From positions 62,001 to 126,000 of the forward strand of contig JAEWTL010000004.1 of assembly GCA_023459495.1 (NCBI GenBank): a stretch of DNA of 64,000 bases, written 5' to 3'. Below are positions 8,418-17,025 of the stretch, one piece after another. A program made the position numbers and the translations under genes. Positions within the stretch are counted from its first letter, which is position 1. The number at the start of each line of letters is the position of its first letter. The notes under the pieces were generated by a model. The model was not told where the DNA came from, did no database searches, and saw only the letters and a list, made by a program, of their open reading frames with translations. This DNA comes from Bacillota bacterium (GTDB lineage: Bacteria; Bacillota; Clostridia; Christensenellales; SZUA-584).

Positions 8418-9119
8418 TCAATACGAAGAACCGATGCCCTTCGCGTTCGACGTGGCGTCGGCGTTGCTGATTCCGTCCACGATAACCGGCGTGTTGCTGT
8501 ATTTGACGCCCAGCCGCATTGCGCCCATATCCACAAAAAGCTTGGCCGATTTGAAGTCTACAACGCCGCCCGAAACCTTCACCTTTACTTTGTCACCCGC
8601 CGTTTCGAGCATGCATTTCACCGCGTCTACCGTTACGCCGCCTGCAAATCCCGTGGACGTCTTGATGAAATCCGCACCCGCTGCCACTGAGATAATGGAC
8701 GCTTTTCCGATCTGTTCGAGCGAGAGCTCACTGGTCTCAAATATTACCTTTACCAAAACGCCTTTCTCATGCGCCACGTTCAGCACATTGTTGATCCCTT
8801 CGGCGACAATATCCCAATTTCCCGAAAGCGCCGCTGAATAATCCATCACCATATCAATCTCGTTCACGCCCTGACTTACATACAGCGCGGCGAGCTCTCC
8901 CTTGGCAACCGCTCCGCCTGTTCCATGCGGAAAGTCGAGTACACAGCTTACTCCAGTTTTGGTCCCCGCACACATATTTACCGCCATGTCAATGTCACAC
9001 GGGCGGACGCACACCGTCTTCGTCTCGTAATCAATGCCAAGCCGTATGGCATCCTGCGCCATTTGTTTTGTCATGTTAGGGAACAAAACTGAATGATCGA
9101 TATATCTGTTGATTTCCAT
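8418..9119 (-). CDS. deoC: Deoxyribose-phosphate aldolase
   Basis: Cytosolic class I aldolase that splits 2-deoxyribose 5-phosphate to acetaldehyde and glyceraldehyde 3-phosphate in deoxynucleoside breakdown. The protein is 233 residues. The Schiff-base Lys is Lys163 in ADFIKTSTGFAGG, the second lysine is in LVKVIFET (Lys134), and the phosphate site SGGV lies near residue 199. ATG 9119 (MEINRYIDHS) stands seven bases behind GGAGG; longer frames to 9176 add a tail unlike the family. It is downstream of the DeoR gene and presumably controlled by it. Its presence beside a nucleoside importer indicates that deoxynucleosides are consumed. Confidence 0.92.
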   Translation of the reverse strand: MEINRYIDHSVLFPNMTKQMAQDAIRLGIDYETKTVCVRPCDIDMAVNMCAGTKTGVSCVLDFPHGTGGAVAKGELAALYVSQGVNEIDMVMDYSAALSGNWDIVAEGINNVLNVAHEKGVLVKVIFETSELSLEQIGKASIISVAAGADFIKTSTGFAGGVTVDAVKCMLETAGDKVKVKVSGGVVDFKSAKLFVDMGAMRLGVKYSNTPVIVDGISNADATSNAKGIGSSY

Positions 9120-9208
9120 TTTTCCTCCAATCATGAAAATATCATCATGAATTGCGTCGGATGATATCAATTGCATAATCCTTGTTCAGCACATTCTCCA
9201 ATTCACGT

Positions 9209-9976
9209 TCATTTTGTCTCAGGGCAAAGAAACGTTATCCCCTTCTGTTTCATCCTCTCGATATAATGTTCCGGCAGGGGCTGGTCCGACACGATCGTAT
9301 TGACTTCGTCAAAATCACAAAATGAGTAAAGCGCTGACTTATCGAATTTGTCCGCTGTGGCCAGTAAAGCAATACGCCCGGCATTGTTTTTGACGATGCG
9401 GCTCTTCACATCCACTTCGAAATAAGAGTTCACCGACAGCCCATTGGTTAAAGAAATGCAGGTCGCCGCGATCAGCACTAAATCAAAGTTCAGTTTAGTC
9501 ATGCTTTCGGCTGAAGAGTTCGCGACAAAATTGCCATGAGAGTAGTTATAATACCCGCCCAATGCCAGCAAATCAAGATTTTTGTGCTTGGCCGTTTCAT
9601 ACATGGCTTTTAAGCTGTTGGTGATGATCGTCACATTCGATTTATTAATTAAGTATGGGATCACATTGGCAGGAGTGGTTCCAGAGTCAATAAATACCGT
9701 GGAATCATCTTTAATCAGCTGCGCGGCAACTTTGCCAATCTCCTGTTTTGCAGATATGTTAGTCACTTCGCGTTTCGAAACAATCATTGATTCCGTGAGT
9801 TCGGAAGCTGTTACACCACCATACACCTTTTTGATCTTTCCCCGTTCGAGAAGTTCCCCCAGATCGCGGCGAACTGTATTCAGCGATATTTTGAAGTGTG
9901 TTGCCATATCTTCCAGCGAAACGCTTCCGTGCTTAAGCACATAATCTTCCATCTCAATTAATCTTTCAACTCTCAT
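9209..9976 (-). CDS. DeoR-family transcriptional regulator
   Basis: 255-residue sugar-phosphate-responsive repressor of the DeoR/GlpR family. The N-terminal winged helix (about residues 1-60) contains HGSVSLEDMATHFKISLNTV and the DeoR signature RRDLGELLERGKIKKVYGG. The C-terminal DeoRC sensor domain has the phosphosugar-binding FIDSGTTPANVIPYL and ITNSLK. ATG 9976 is preceded by GGGAAAG at suitable distance; the alternative ATG 9991 has no ribosome-binding site. It heads the operon with deoC and has its own promoter at 10026-10055, so autoregulation and control of deoC by a phosphorylated pentose are likely. Confidence 0.9.
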   Translation of the reverse strand: MRVERLIEMEDYVLKHGSVSLEDMATHFKISLNTVRRDLGELLERGKIKKVYGGVTASELTESMIVSKREVTNISAKQEIGKVAAQLIKDDSTVFIDSGTTPANVIPYLINKSNVTIITNSLKAMYETAKHKNLDLLALGGYYNYSHGNFVANSSAESMTKLNFDLVLIAATCISLTNGLSVNSYFEVDVKSRIVKNNAGRIALLATADKFDKSALYSFCDFDEVNTIVSDQPLPEHYIERMKQKGITFLCPETK

Positions 9977-10025
9977 AGCGCACTTTCCCATAATATGTTA
10001 TTTAAGAAATTTCTGTAACTATATT

Positions 10026-10055
10026 AGTGTAGCATACCTGTTCATCCTAAATCAA
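10026..10055 (-). promoter_or_regulatory. Promoter of the deoR-deoC operon
   Basis: On the minus strand TTGATT (10050-10055) and TACACT (10026-10031) are 18 bases apart, about 50 bases before the DeoR start. It lies in the 100-base gap between the regulator and the end of the base-catabolism operon. Confidence 0.5.
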
Positions 10056-10090
10056 TTATAACTTTTCCCTGGTTCCACGGAGCGTCTGTC

Positions 10091-12865
10091 TCAGCGCTTC
10101 TCCTGCATCAGCTTCAAGAGCTTATCCGGAGTTATCGGCAGGGAATTGACGCGTACGCCAACCGCTTTGTAGATGGCGCTAAGTATAGCAGGCGCTGTCG
10201 CATTCAGCGGCAGCTCGCCCATGCCCTTTGCCCCAAACGGACCATGGGGATGGTTCTCCTCCACAATGGATGCACGGATATCCAGCGGAACGTGCGTTGT
10301 ACGCGGCAAACCCATGTCCTTGAGATGCTTTGTCAGCACATATCCGTCCTTCATCAGAAACTTCTCCGAAAGCGCATAGCCAATACCCATCGCAACGCCA
10401 CCCTCAATCTGTCCTTCAACGAGCGCAGGGTTGATTGCGCGTCCGGCGTCATTAGCCGCGTAGACGCGCAGCACCTTCACTTCACCCGTATCCTCGTCCA
10501 CCTCGACGATGACCGCCTGCACGCCAAAGGAGTAAGAGAAATGCAGCCTGTACTTTTCGACAGCATAGGACGGGTTGTCCGAACATTCCTTCATCGGACT
10601 CGTCTGCGGCGCGACATAGTAATACTTTTCGTAGACATCATCCCCGCGTTCTGCGGCGATGTTTCCGAGCTCCTCAAAACTGATGCGGTAGCTCCCCCCG
10701 GCACGGATATCATACACGCTGTCCTTGTCGCAGTCCAAATGTGTTTCGGAAATACCAGATATCTTCGCAGCATATTTGAGCAGTGTAGCTTTAAAAAGAG
10801 TGCTGACCGTTTTTACGGCGTTGCCCGACACGAACGTCTGCCTTGAAGCCGTGGTGATCCCGCCGTCCAGCGTATAGTTGGAATCGATTATAGCCATGTC
10901 GATACGCCTGATTGAAACGCCCAACTCCTGCGCAGCAATTTGCGCCATCACCGTATCGCAGCCCTGCCCAAACTCGACGGCGCCCATCATCACGACGATC
11001 TTGCCGTCTTTGTCGAGGCGCATCTGCGCCCATGCCGAATCCTCCACACCGGAGCCCAAACCCACGTTCTTCATGCTGCCCGCGACGCCGATGCCGATCT
11101 TCTTGTTCGGGCCTGACGGAGCCGGAATCGAATCCTTCTCCACCGCCGACCGGATGACGTCCAGCGCATCCTGAAAGCCAGCACCACAGTCGATAACATG
11201 GCCGGTACACGTCTGCTTGCCCAGTGCAAGGCCGTTTTTCTTGCGGATCTCAAACGGGTCCATGCTGCACGCTTCGGCCATCCGGTCCATCATCGATTCC
11301 ATCGCAAGGCAGGGCTGCGTACTGCCAAAGCCGCGCATCGACGCGCCTGGCACGTTGTTGGTATACACCGCATAAGTATCGAGCCATGCATTGGGCACCT
11401 CATAGGGGCCAGCGGCAAATGCGCATGCCCGGAACAACACGAACTCACCTGAAGACGCGTAGGCTCCGGTATCGCCGACGATGTTCACCTTGATCGCCAT
11501 CAGCTTCCCGTCCTTCGTTGCGCCCAGCTTGTAGTGCATCTTCATTGCGTGGCGTTTGGTGGAAAAAATGTTCAGTTCCTCTCGGCTGAATACCATGCGC
11601 ACCGGCCTGCCTGTCATCAGGGTGCCCAGCGCCGCCTGAAGGTGTACCGAAGGTTCCTCCCGGCCGCCAAACGCGCCTCCGTTGGGACGGATCACGACGC
11701 GCAGTTTGCTCTCGTCCATTGCCAGACATGCAGCGAGGTCCTTGCGCAGGCCTAATGGGTTCTGCACCGACCCGTATACTGTCAGAAGGCCGTCCTTGTC
11801 ATATTCCGCAAGCGCCGCGTCGGGCTCCATATAAGCGTGATCGATACACTGCGTTTCGTAGGTTTCTTCAATGATGATATCCGACTGTTCAAACCCGCGC
11901 TCGATATTGCCCTTGTGCGTGTGGTGGTGCTTCAGTATGTTCCCATCCTCATAGATCTTATAAGCGCCGTCTGCCAACGCTTCCTCGGTTGTGGTGATCA
12001 CCGGCAGCGGCTCGTATTCCACCTCGATGTGCTCCATCGCCGCATAGGCCTGCTCCTCAGTCTCCGCATATACCACGGCCACAGGGTCGCCCACATAGCG
12101 CACGATATCCCCCGCAATCACGGGCTGCTGCGTAAACATCCCCTGGCCGAAATCCTTGCGCCCCGGCACATCCTTGTACAGCGCGATGGCCGCAACGCCC
12201 GGCATTTTTTGGGCTTCCTCAATATCGACCGATATCAGCCGCGCGTGCGGATACTTGGAGAACAGCATCTTGCCCTGAAGAGGCTTTGCCAATTTAAAAT
12301 CGTCCGTGTATACGGGCATGCCCTTTACCTTGCGCAACCCGTCCACGCGTACGGTGCTGCTGCCCACCTGACCGTCGTCGGCAAAAATGTCCACCGTCTC
12401 TTCGCCGCGCATAATGCGCGCCGCGAGCTGAACTGCCTCCACGATCTTCTTGTAGCCCGTGCAGCGGCAAATGTTTCGTTTCAGTGCTTCGCGTATCTCG
12501 TCCGCCGTGGGATTCGGATTCTTGTCCAACAGCTCCTTGGATTTCATGATCATGCCCGGCGTGCAGAAACCGCACTGGTACGCGCTCAGCTTTAAAAAAG
12601 CCGTCTGCAGCGGGTGCAGGTTGTCGCCGTCCGCCAGCCCTTCGATCGTCAGCACTTCCGCGCCTTCGAGCCGCTCCATCCGTTGCGAACAGGCCGTGAC
12701 CGCCTTGCCGTTAACATGCACTGTGCAGGCGCCGCACTGGCTCCGCGCACAGCCGTCCTTTGTGCCGATGAGCCCCAGTTCCTCACGCAAAAAGGTTAAA
12801 AGCGTCATCTTCGGGTCGGTTGCGGTGGCCTCTTTTCCATTTATCTTCAATTTGATTTCACTCAT
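10091..12865 (-). CDS. Fused [2Fe-2S]/molybdopterin hydroxylase, XdhD-like (purine hydroxylase)
   Basis: 924-residue molybdenum hydroxylase in which the iron-sulfur subunit and the molybdopterin subunit are one chain, as in XdhD. Residues 1-155 hold two [2Fe-2S] clusters: GCARSQCGACTV with a following Cys in VTACS, and CGFCTPGM with CRCTGY. From about residue 180 follows the a/b hammerhead domain, then the Mo-cofactor domains with GGAFGGREEPSVH, RGFGSTQP, EFGQGCDTV and the catalytic Glu in GPFGAKGMGELPL near the C-terminus. There is no FAD domain, and no FAD-subunit gene in this operon. ATG 12865 follows AAGGAG; a GTG two codons earlier is too close to it. It is the last gene of the eight-gene operon and starts eight bases past the amidohydrolase stop. 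Expected to hydroxylate a purine or other heterocycle; the actual substrate is inferred. Confidence 0.9.
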   Translation of the reverse strand: MSEIKLKINGKEATATDPKMTLLTFLREELGLIGTKDGCARSQCGACTVHVNGKAVTACSQRMERLEGAEVLTIEGLADGDNLHPLQTAFLKLSAYQCGFCTPGMIMKSKELLDKNPNPTADEIREALKRNICRCTGYKKIVEAVQLAARIMRGEETVDIFADDGQVGSSTVRVDGLRKVKGMPVYTDDFKLAKPLQGKMLFSKYPHARLISVDIEEAQKMPGVAAIALYKDVPGRKDFGQGMFTQQPVIAGDIVRYVGDPVAVVYAETEEQAYAAMEHIEVEYEPLPVITTTEEALADGAYKIYEDGNILKHHHTHKGNIERGFEQSDIIIEETYETQCIDHAYMEPDAALAEYDKDGLLTVYGSVQNPLGLRKDLAACLAMDESKLRVVIRPNGGAFGGREEPSVHLQAALGTLMTGRPVRMVFSREELNIFSTKRHAMKMHYKLGATKDGKLMAIKVNIVGDTGAYASSGEFVLFRACAFAAGPYEVPNAWLDTYAVYTNNVPGASMRGFGSTQPCLAMESMMDRMAEACSMDPFEIRKKNGLALGKQTCTGHVIDCGAGFQDALDVIRSAVEKDSIPAPSGPNKKIGIGVAGSMKNVGLGSGVEDSAWAQMRLDKDGKIVVMMGAVEFGQGCDTVMAQIAAQELGVSIRRIDMAIIDSNYTLDGGITTASRQTFVSGNAVKTVSTLFKATLLKYAAKISGISETHLDCDKDSVYDIRAGGSYRISFEELGNIAAERGDDVYEKYYYVAPQTSPMKECSDNPSYAVEKYRLHFSYSFGVQAVIVEVDEDTGEVKVLRVYAANDAGRAINPALVEGQIEGGVAMGIGYALSEKFLMKDGYVLTKHLKDMGLPRTTHVPLDIRASIVEENHPHGPFGAKGMGELPLNATAPAILSAIYKAVGVRVNSLPITPDKLLKLMQEKR

Positions 12866-12872
12866 CGCCACA

Positions 12873-14231
12873 TTACTCCTTCACTGTGGTGTGTTCGTAT
12901 TTTTCCGGAAAGCTGCGCTTGTACAACTCCACCGCCTGCCGTTGGACCATTTTGAAGGCGTACTTCTCGTCCAGCGTCCTTATCTGATATCCGTCCATCA
13001 GCACCTTCCCGTCAACTACGGTCGTGACCACGTCCGAAGGGAGGGCGGAGTAGACGATCTGTTCCACGAGATTGCTCGGGTTCTCCTCATAAACCGGCCA
13101 CATATGCGGCTTATCGAAGCTCACAGCGATCATATCTGCGCGCTTGCCAACTTCCAGGCTCCCGATTTTGTCGTCCATCTTCAGCACCTTGGCACTGCCG
13201 CGCGTGGCCATCTTCAGCATTTCAAAGCAGGGCATCAGCGTCGCGTCGTCATTCGCCGTCTTTTGGATATAGCTGCCGATGCGCATCGCCGCGAACATAT
13301 CGAGGCCGTTGCTGGACAGGTTGGAGTCCGTACCCAGCCCCACCGTGCATCCTTCTTTCAGCATATCCGGCACCCGCGCGATTCCGTCCGCCAGCTTGAT
13401 GTTGCTGACCGGGTTGTACGAAATGCCCGCCGTATCCTTCTTCTGTGCCAGCAGCGCGATGTTCTCATCGGTCAGATGGATGGAATGCGCCAGCACGCAG
13501 GGTACGTCCAGCACCCCCGCCCGGTCAAGCAATTCCACCGGGTCCATGCCGTAGCGTTCCTGCATGATCTTAAGTTCGGCCTTCGTCTCGCACAGGTGCG
13601 TATGCACGCCGACGCCCATCTCCCGCGCAAGCTTCGCCACGCGCGCAAAGCTTTCCGGGCCGCACGTGTACGGCGTGTGCGGTCCGAACCACACGCTGAC
13701 ACGGCCGTTCTCCGCGCCGTGATACTTCTCGATCAGGACAACCGTCTTATCGATGCTTTCAAACCGGTCCTGCGTATCATCAAAAAACTGCGGGGAGAAT
13801 ATCGCACGCAGTCCGGATTGCCGGAGCACATCGATGGTGCGGTCGGCAAAACGGAAGATGTCGATAAAGGTCGTCACCCCGCCGCGAATCAGCTCCAGTT
13901 GGTTCATCAGTGCGGAAGCGGTCATATCGTCCGGTGTATAGCTGCGCTCGATCGGGTACGCCAGCTCCAGCCATTCCATCAGCGGAAGGTCCTCATGCAG
14001 CCCCCTTGTGAGCGTCTCGTGCATATGCGCGTTGATCAGGCCGGGGAGGATCACCGCGTTTTCGCGGATGATCTCCTCTTTGGCATGATACCGGGCGCGA
14101 AGCTCCGCCAGCTTGCCAACTGCAAGTATCGCGCCAGCTGCAACCGCAACGCCGCCGCCCAAGACACGCGTGTCGGCATCGTCCATGGCAATCACGCATT
14201 TTCCCGCCAGTATCAGGTCACATTCCTGCAT
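12873..14231 (-). CDS. TrzA/MtaD-type amidohydrolase (nucleobase deaminase-like)
   Basis: 452-residue mononuclear-metal amidohydrolase of the chlorohydrolase/MTA-SAH deaminase subfamily. Metal and catalytic residues are visible: LINAHMHETL (HxH near residue 66), HTHLCETKAEL with the catalytic Glu, LAHSIHLTDE and GTDSNLSSNGLDMFAAM. The C-terminal GSLEVGKRADMIAV closes the composite beta domain typical of this group. Members deaminate adenine-like, guanine-like or S-adenosylhomocysteine-type rings. It is adjacent to the XdhD-like hydroxylase downstream and the GH1 gene upstream (19-base gap), and is the second of three such enzymes counted from the operon 3' end, so it may deaminate one ring intermediate. 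Substrate assignment is not possible from sequence alone. Confidence 0.85.
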   Translation of the reverse strand: MQECDLILAGKCVIAMDDADTRVLGGGVAVAAGAILAVGKLAELRARYHAKEEIIRENAVILPGLINAHMHETLTRGLHEDLPLMEWLELAYPIERSYTPDDMTASALMNQLELIRGGVTTFIDIFRFADRTIDVLRQSGLRAIFSPQFFDDTQDRFESIDKTVVLIEKYHGAENGRVSVWFGPHTPYTCGPESFARVAKLAREMGVGVHTHLCETKAELKIMQERYGMDPVELLDRAGVLDVPCVLAHSIHLTDENIALLAQKKDTAGISYNPVSNIKLADGIARVPDMLKEGCTVGLGTDSNLSSNGLDMFAAMRIGSYIQKTANDDATLMPCFEMLKMATRGSAKVLKMDDKIGSLEVGKRADMIAVSFDKPHMWPVYEENPSNLVEQIVYSALPSDVVTTVVDGKVLMDGYQIRTLDEKYAFKMVQRQAVELYKRSFPEKYEHTTVKE

Positions 14232-14250
14232 CGCTATCCCTCAAACTCAC

Positions 14251-15609
14251 TTATCCTTCGACAAGCGCAAAGCCGTTATCCCGGATCACCTTTGAATACC
14301 AGTGTCCGCTCTCCTTGATGTTCCTCTCCTGCGTCTTAAAATCCACATAGATCAGCCCGAAACGTTTGGTAAAGCCCAGCGACCACTCCAGATTGTCCGC
14401 AGAGCAGAACGCGTAATAGGCTGTTACCCTTGCGCCCTCGCGCATGGCGCGTTCGATCTCAATCAGATGGCTATACATATAATCGATGCGCCCATCGTCG
14501 ACAACCTTGTGCTCCCGATTCACCATGTCGGTGACACACGAGCCGCTCTCCGTCATCATAAACTCGATATCGTCGTAGTCCTTTTTGACCCGCATCAGGA
14601 TGTTGTAGATGGCCTCCGGTACAACCTCCCAGCCGATATCGTTGAGCGGCCTTCCGGTTTTGACCGCCGTCATCTTGATGGGCCATACTTTCTCGTCGTG
14701 CACGTAATAGTGCGGTGAGTAGAAGTTGATCCCAAGAAAATCCTGCCGTTCGGACATGATGGCAAGGTCTTCGGGCCGTATTTCAGGCACTGTCACGCCT
14801 TGCGCCTTATACCAGTCCAGCATGTCCTGCGGGAAGCTGCCCTTGTAGAGCGGGTCCAGAAACCAGCGGTTCCGGTATCCGTCGGCACGCCATGCGGCTT
14901 CGATATCCTGCTGCTTGTCCGTGGCGCTTTTGCAGTCCGAAAGGTTCAGCGCGACGCCGATCTTTGCGCCCGGCAGCATCTCGTGGCACGCCTTCACCGC
15001 TTTCCCGTGGGCCAGCAGCATGTTGTAGCTGACCAGCAGAGCGGTCGAAAAATCGCGCAGCCCCGGCGCGTACGTCCCAATATAGTGTCCTATAAATGCC
15101 CCGCAGAACGGTTCGTCCATGGTCACCCATGTGTCCACCTTGCCGCCGTATTCACGGAATAATATTTGTGCGTATCTCTCGAAGTAATCCGTAATATCGC
15201 AATTGGCCCATCCCCCCACGTCCTGAAGCTTTTGCGGCAGGTCCCACATATAGATGGTGACCATGGGCTTGATACCGTTCCGGATGAGCTCATCCAGCAC
15301 GTTATGATAAAACGCGATCCCCTTCGGGTTTTCCTCTCCCCGTCCGTCGGGAAGGATGCGCGTCCACGCGATGGACATGCGGAAATTCCGTATCCCCATC
15401 TGCTTCATCAGCGCAATGTCTTCTTTATACCGGTGATAGAAGTCCGCCGTGACGTCACCGCTTTGCCCGTCAATCACATTGCCGGGGATATGGCAGTAGC
15501 GGTCCCATATCGACTCGCCCCTGCCGTCCACATTCCATGCGCCTTCGGACTGGTATGCGCTGTTTCCGATGCCCCATATGAAATCCTGTGGAAAGGTCAG
15601 TTTCCCCAT
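14251..15609 (-). CDS. Divergent glycoside hydrolase family 1 protein
   Basis: 452-residue GH1 TIM-barrel protein, normally a beta-glucosidase or 6-phospho-beta-glucosidase. The N-terminus FIWGIGNSAYQSEGAWN keeps the glycone-binding Gln (Gln20). Both catalytic carboxylates are present: Glu166 in VTMDEPFCG and Glu354 in MMTESGSC. Three usually invariant glycone contacts differ: YHWDLP is YMWDLP (Met121 for His), NEP is DEP (Asp165 for Asn), and TENG is TESG (Ser355). So it is probably active but on an unusual glycone. ATG 15609 overlaps the stop of the preceding amidohydrolase gene as TAATG and sits six bases behind GGAGG; a longer frame to 15642 is rejected. Its place in a base-catabolism operon suggests a substrate made of a sugar linked to a heterocycle, which is inference. 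Confidence 0.88.
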   Translation of the reverse strand: MGKLTFPQDFIWGIGNSAYQSEGAWNVDGRGESIWDRYCHIPGNVIDGQSGDVTADFYHRYKEDIALMKQMGIRNFRMSIAWTRILPDGRGEENPKGIAFYHNVLDELIRNGIKPMVTIYMWDLPQKLQDVGGWANCDITDYFERYAQILFREYGGKVDTWVTMDEPFCGAFIGHYIGTYAPGLRDFSTALLVSYNMLLAHGKAVKACHEMLPGAKIGVALNLSDCKSATDKQQDIEAAWRADGYRNRWFLDPLYKGSFPQDMLDWYKAQGVTVPEIRPEDLAIMSERQDFLGINFYSPHYYVHDEKVWPIKMTAVKTGRPLNDIGWEVVPEAIYNILMRVKKDYDDIEFMMTESGSCVTDMVNREHKVVDDGRIDYMYSHLIEIERAMREGARVTAYYAFCSADNLEWSLGFTKRFGLIYVDFKTQERNIKESGHWYSKVIRDNGFALVEG

Positions 15610-17012
15610 TAGCTCCTCCAGTATGGCCGCTTGTGCCCCCAAGGGGCGTTCAGCAGCTTTGCCGTATCCTCGTTGGAAGCGCCCGAGACCAGCTCGTTCG
15701 CGCAGCGCACGGCATCCTTCATGATTGCCTTTTCGTCCATGGTCTTGACTTCATAGTCCTCCATCACGACCTTGCCGTCGATGATGGTGGTGCGCACGTC
15801 TCCCCCGCGGGCGCTGTATACCAGCTTCGGCGCGTACCGGTTTGCCGGGATCAGATGAGGCTTGTTGAAATCGACCAGTATCACATCCGCCTTCTTGCCG
15901 ACCTCCAGCGACCCCAGCTCGCTTTCCATGTTCAACACGCGGGCGCCGTTGATCGTGGCCATCTCGATGGCCTGCTCGGCGGTTAAAAAGTCCGCGGAGA
16001 GGTTTTTCTGCTTCTGAATATAGGAGGCCGTGCGCATGACCTCGAACATGTCGTAGGTATAGCTGGCTCCTCCGTCGGTTCCAAGGCCCACAGCGACGTC
16101 GCGCGCCAGCAGTTCCGGCACCGGAGCGACCCCGTAGCCCAACTGTGAGTTCGCAACGGGGCAGTGCGCCACCTTCGTATCGGTATCGCCGATGATCTTG
16201 ATCTCCTCCGGTGTCAGCCATACCGCGTGGACATACACCATGTTCGGCCCGACGTAACCCAGCTTATAGAGGTTTTCCACGTCGCGCATGCCGAATTCCT
16301 TATAGCAGTTGGTGATCAGCTCGCTCCAGCCCGCCACATGAAAGTTATTCTGCATTCCGTTCGCGAGGCAGTATTCCTGCGACGTTTTGAGCAGTTCGGG
16401 AGACGCGTCCTGCGTCGTGCCCACGCCCAGCGCTACGGTCGTCCGGCGCGTTCTGTGCCACTTGGCGGTGAACTTCTCCACTTCGTCCATCAGCTCTTTC
16501 AAGGTATGCACCATGGTCATATTCTCGTCTTCGATGGCTTCTCCCGCAAACGAACGGTCGAGCAAACCATATACGATACAGGAACGCATGCCGCTTTCAT
16601 CGAGCGCCGTAGCGAGGTTGCGTACATTATCAAAATACGTATGCATATACCAGTGGTCGCATACCGTGGTCGTGCCGCTTTTGATCATCTCCAGCGCCGC
16701 AACCTGCGCACTCACATAGGAATGTTCGGGCGTCATACGGCTGACGATCGGAAATAAAAAACGCCAGTTCCACGGCTCAAAGTGCATATCGTAGCCGATC
16801 CCTTCGATCAGCGCCTGATAGACATGGGTGTGGGTATTGATCATGCCGGGCATCACCGCGCACCCTTCCGCATCGATTACCTTGTCCGCAGGGATGTCGA
16901 GGCTGCTGCCGATCTGCACGATTCTGCCGCCGTCGATGGCGATATCGCCCTTGAAAACACGTTTCTCCTTATCGACGGTCACCAGCATTCCGTTTTTGAT
17001 CAGTAAATCCAT
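15609..17012 (-). CDS. TrzA/AtzA-type amidohydrolase
   Basis: 467-residue amidohydrolase of the chlorohydrolase/cytosine-deaminase-like superfamily. Metal ligands: MINTHTHVYQAL (HxH near residue 60), NNFHVAGWSE, VYVHAVWLTPEE and GTDGGASYTYDMFEVM; the C-terminal GSLEVGKKADVILV is the usual beta-sandwich end. The residue after the second metal His is Ala-Gly-Trp rather than the His-x-x-Glu of MTA deaminases, so the chemistry may be a hydrolysis other than simple deamination. It begins 13 bases after the YgeY-like gene and is translationally coupled to the GH1 gene. It is only distantly similar to the two other amidohydrolases in the operon, which argues for a separate step rather than a recent duplication. 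Confidence 0.82.
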   Translation of the reverse strand: MDLLIKNGMLVTVDKEKRVFKGDIAIDGGRIVQIGSSLDIPADKVIDAEGCAVMPGMINTHTHVYQALIEGIGYDMHFEPWNWRFLFPIVSRMTPEHSYVSAQVAALEMIKSGTTTVCDHWYMHTYFDNVRNLATALDESGMRSCIVYGLLDRSFAGEAIEDENMTMVHTLKELMDEVEKFTAKWHRTRRTTVALGVGTTQDASPELLKTSQEYCLANGMQNNFHVAGWSELITNCYKEFGMRDVENLYKLGYVGPNMVYVHAVWLTPEEIKIIGDTDTKVAHCPVANSQLGYGVAPVPELLARDVAVGLGTDGGASYTYDMFEVMRTASYIQKQKNLSADFLTAEQAIEMATINGARVLNMESELGSLEVGKKADVILVDFNKPHLIPANRYAPKLVYSARGGDVRTTIIDGKVVMEDYEVKTMDEKAIMKDAVRCANELVSGASNEDTAKLLNAPWGHKRPYWRS

Positions 17013-17025
17013 TCGGTTTTCTCCG

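Noticed and set aside
12459..14318. 619-codon plus-strand open frame
   Set aside because: It runs antisense to the amidohydrolase and XdhD-like genes, has a composition rich in His and Arg typical of a reverse-strand shadow of GC-rich coding sequence, and shows no family motif.
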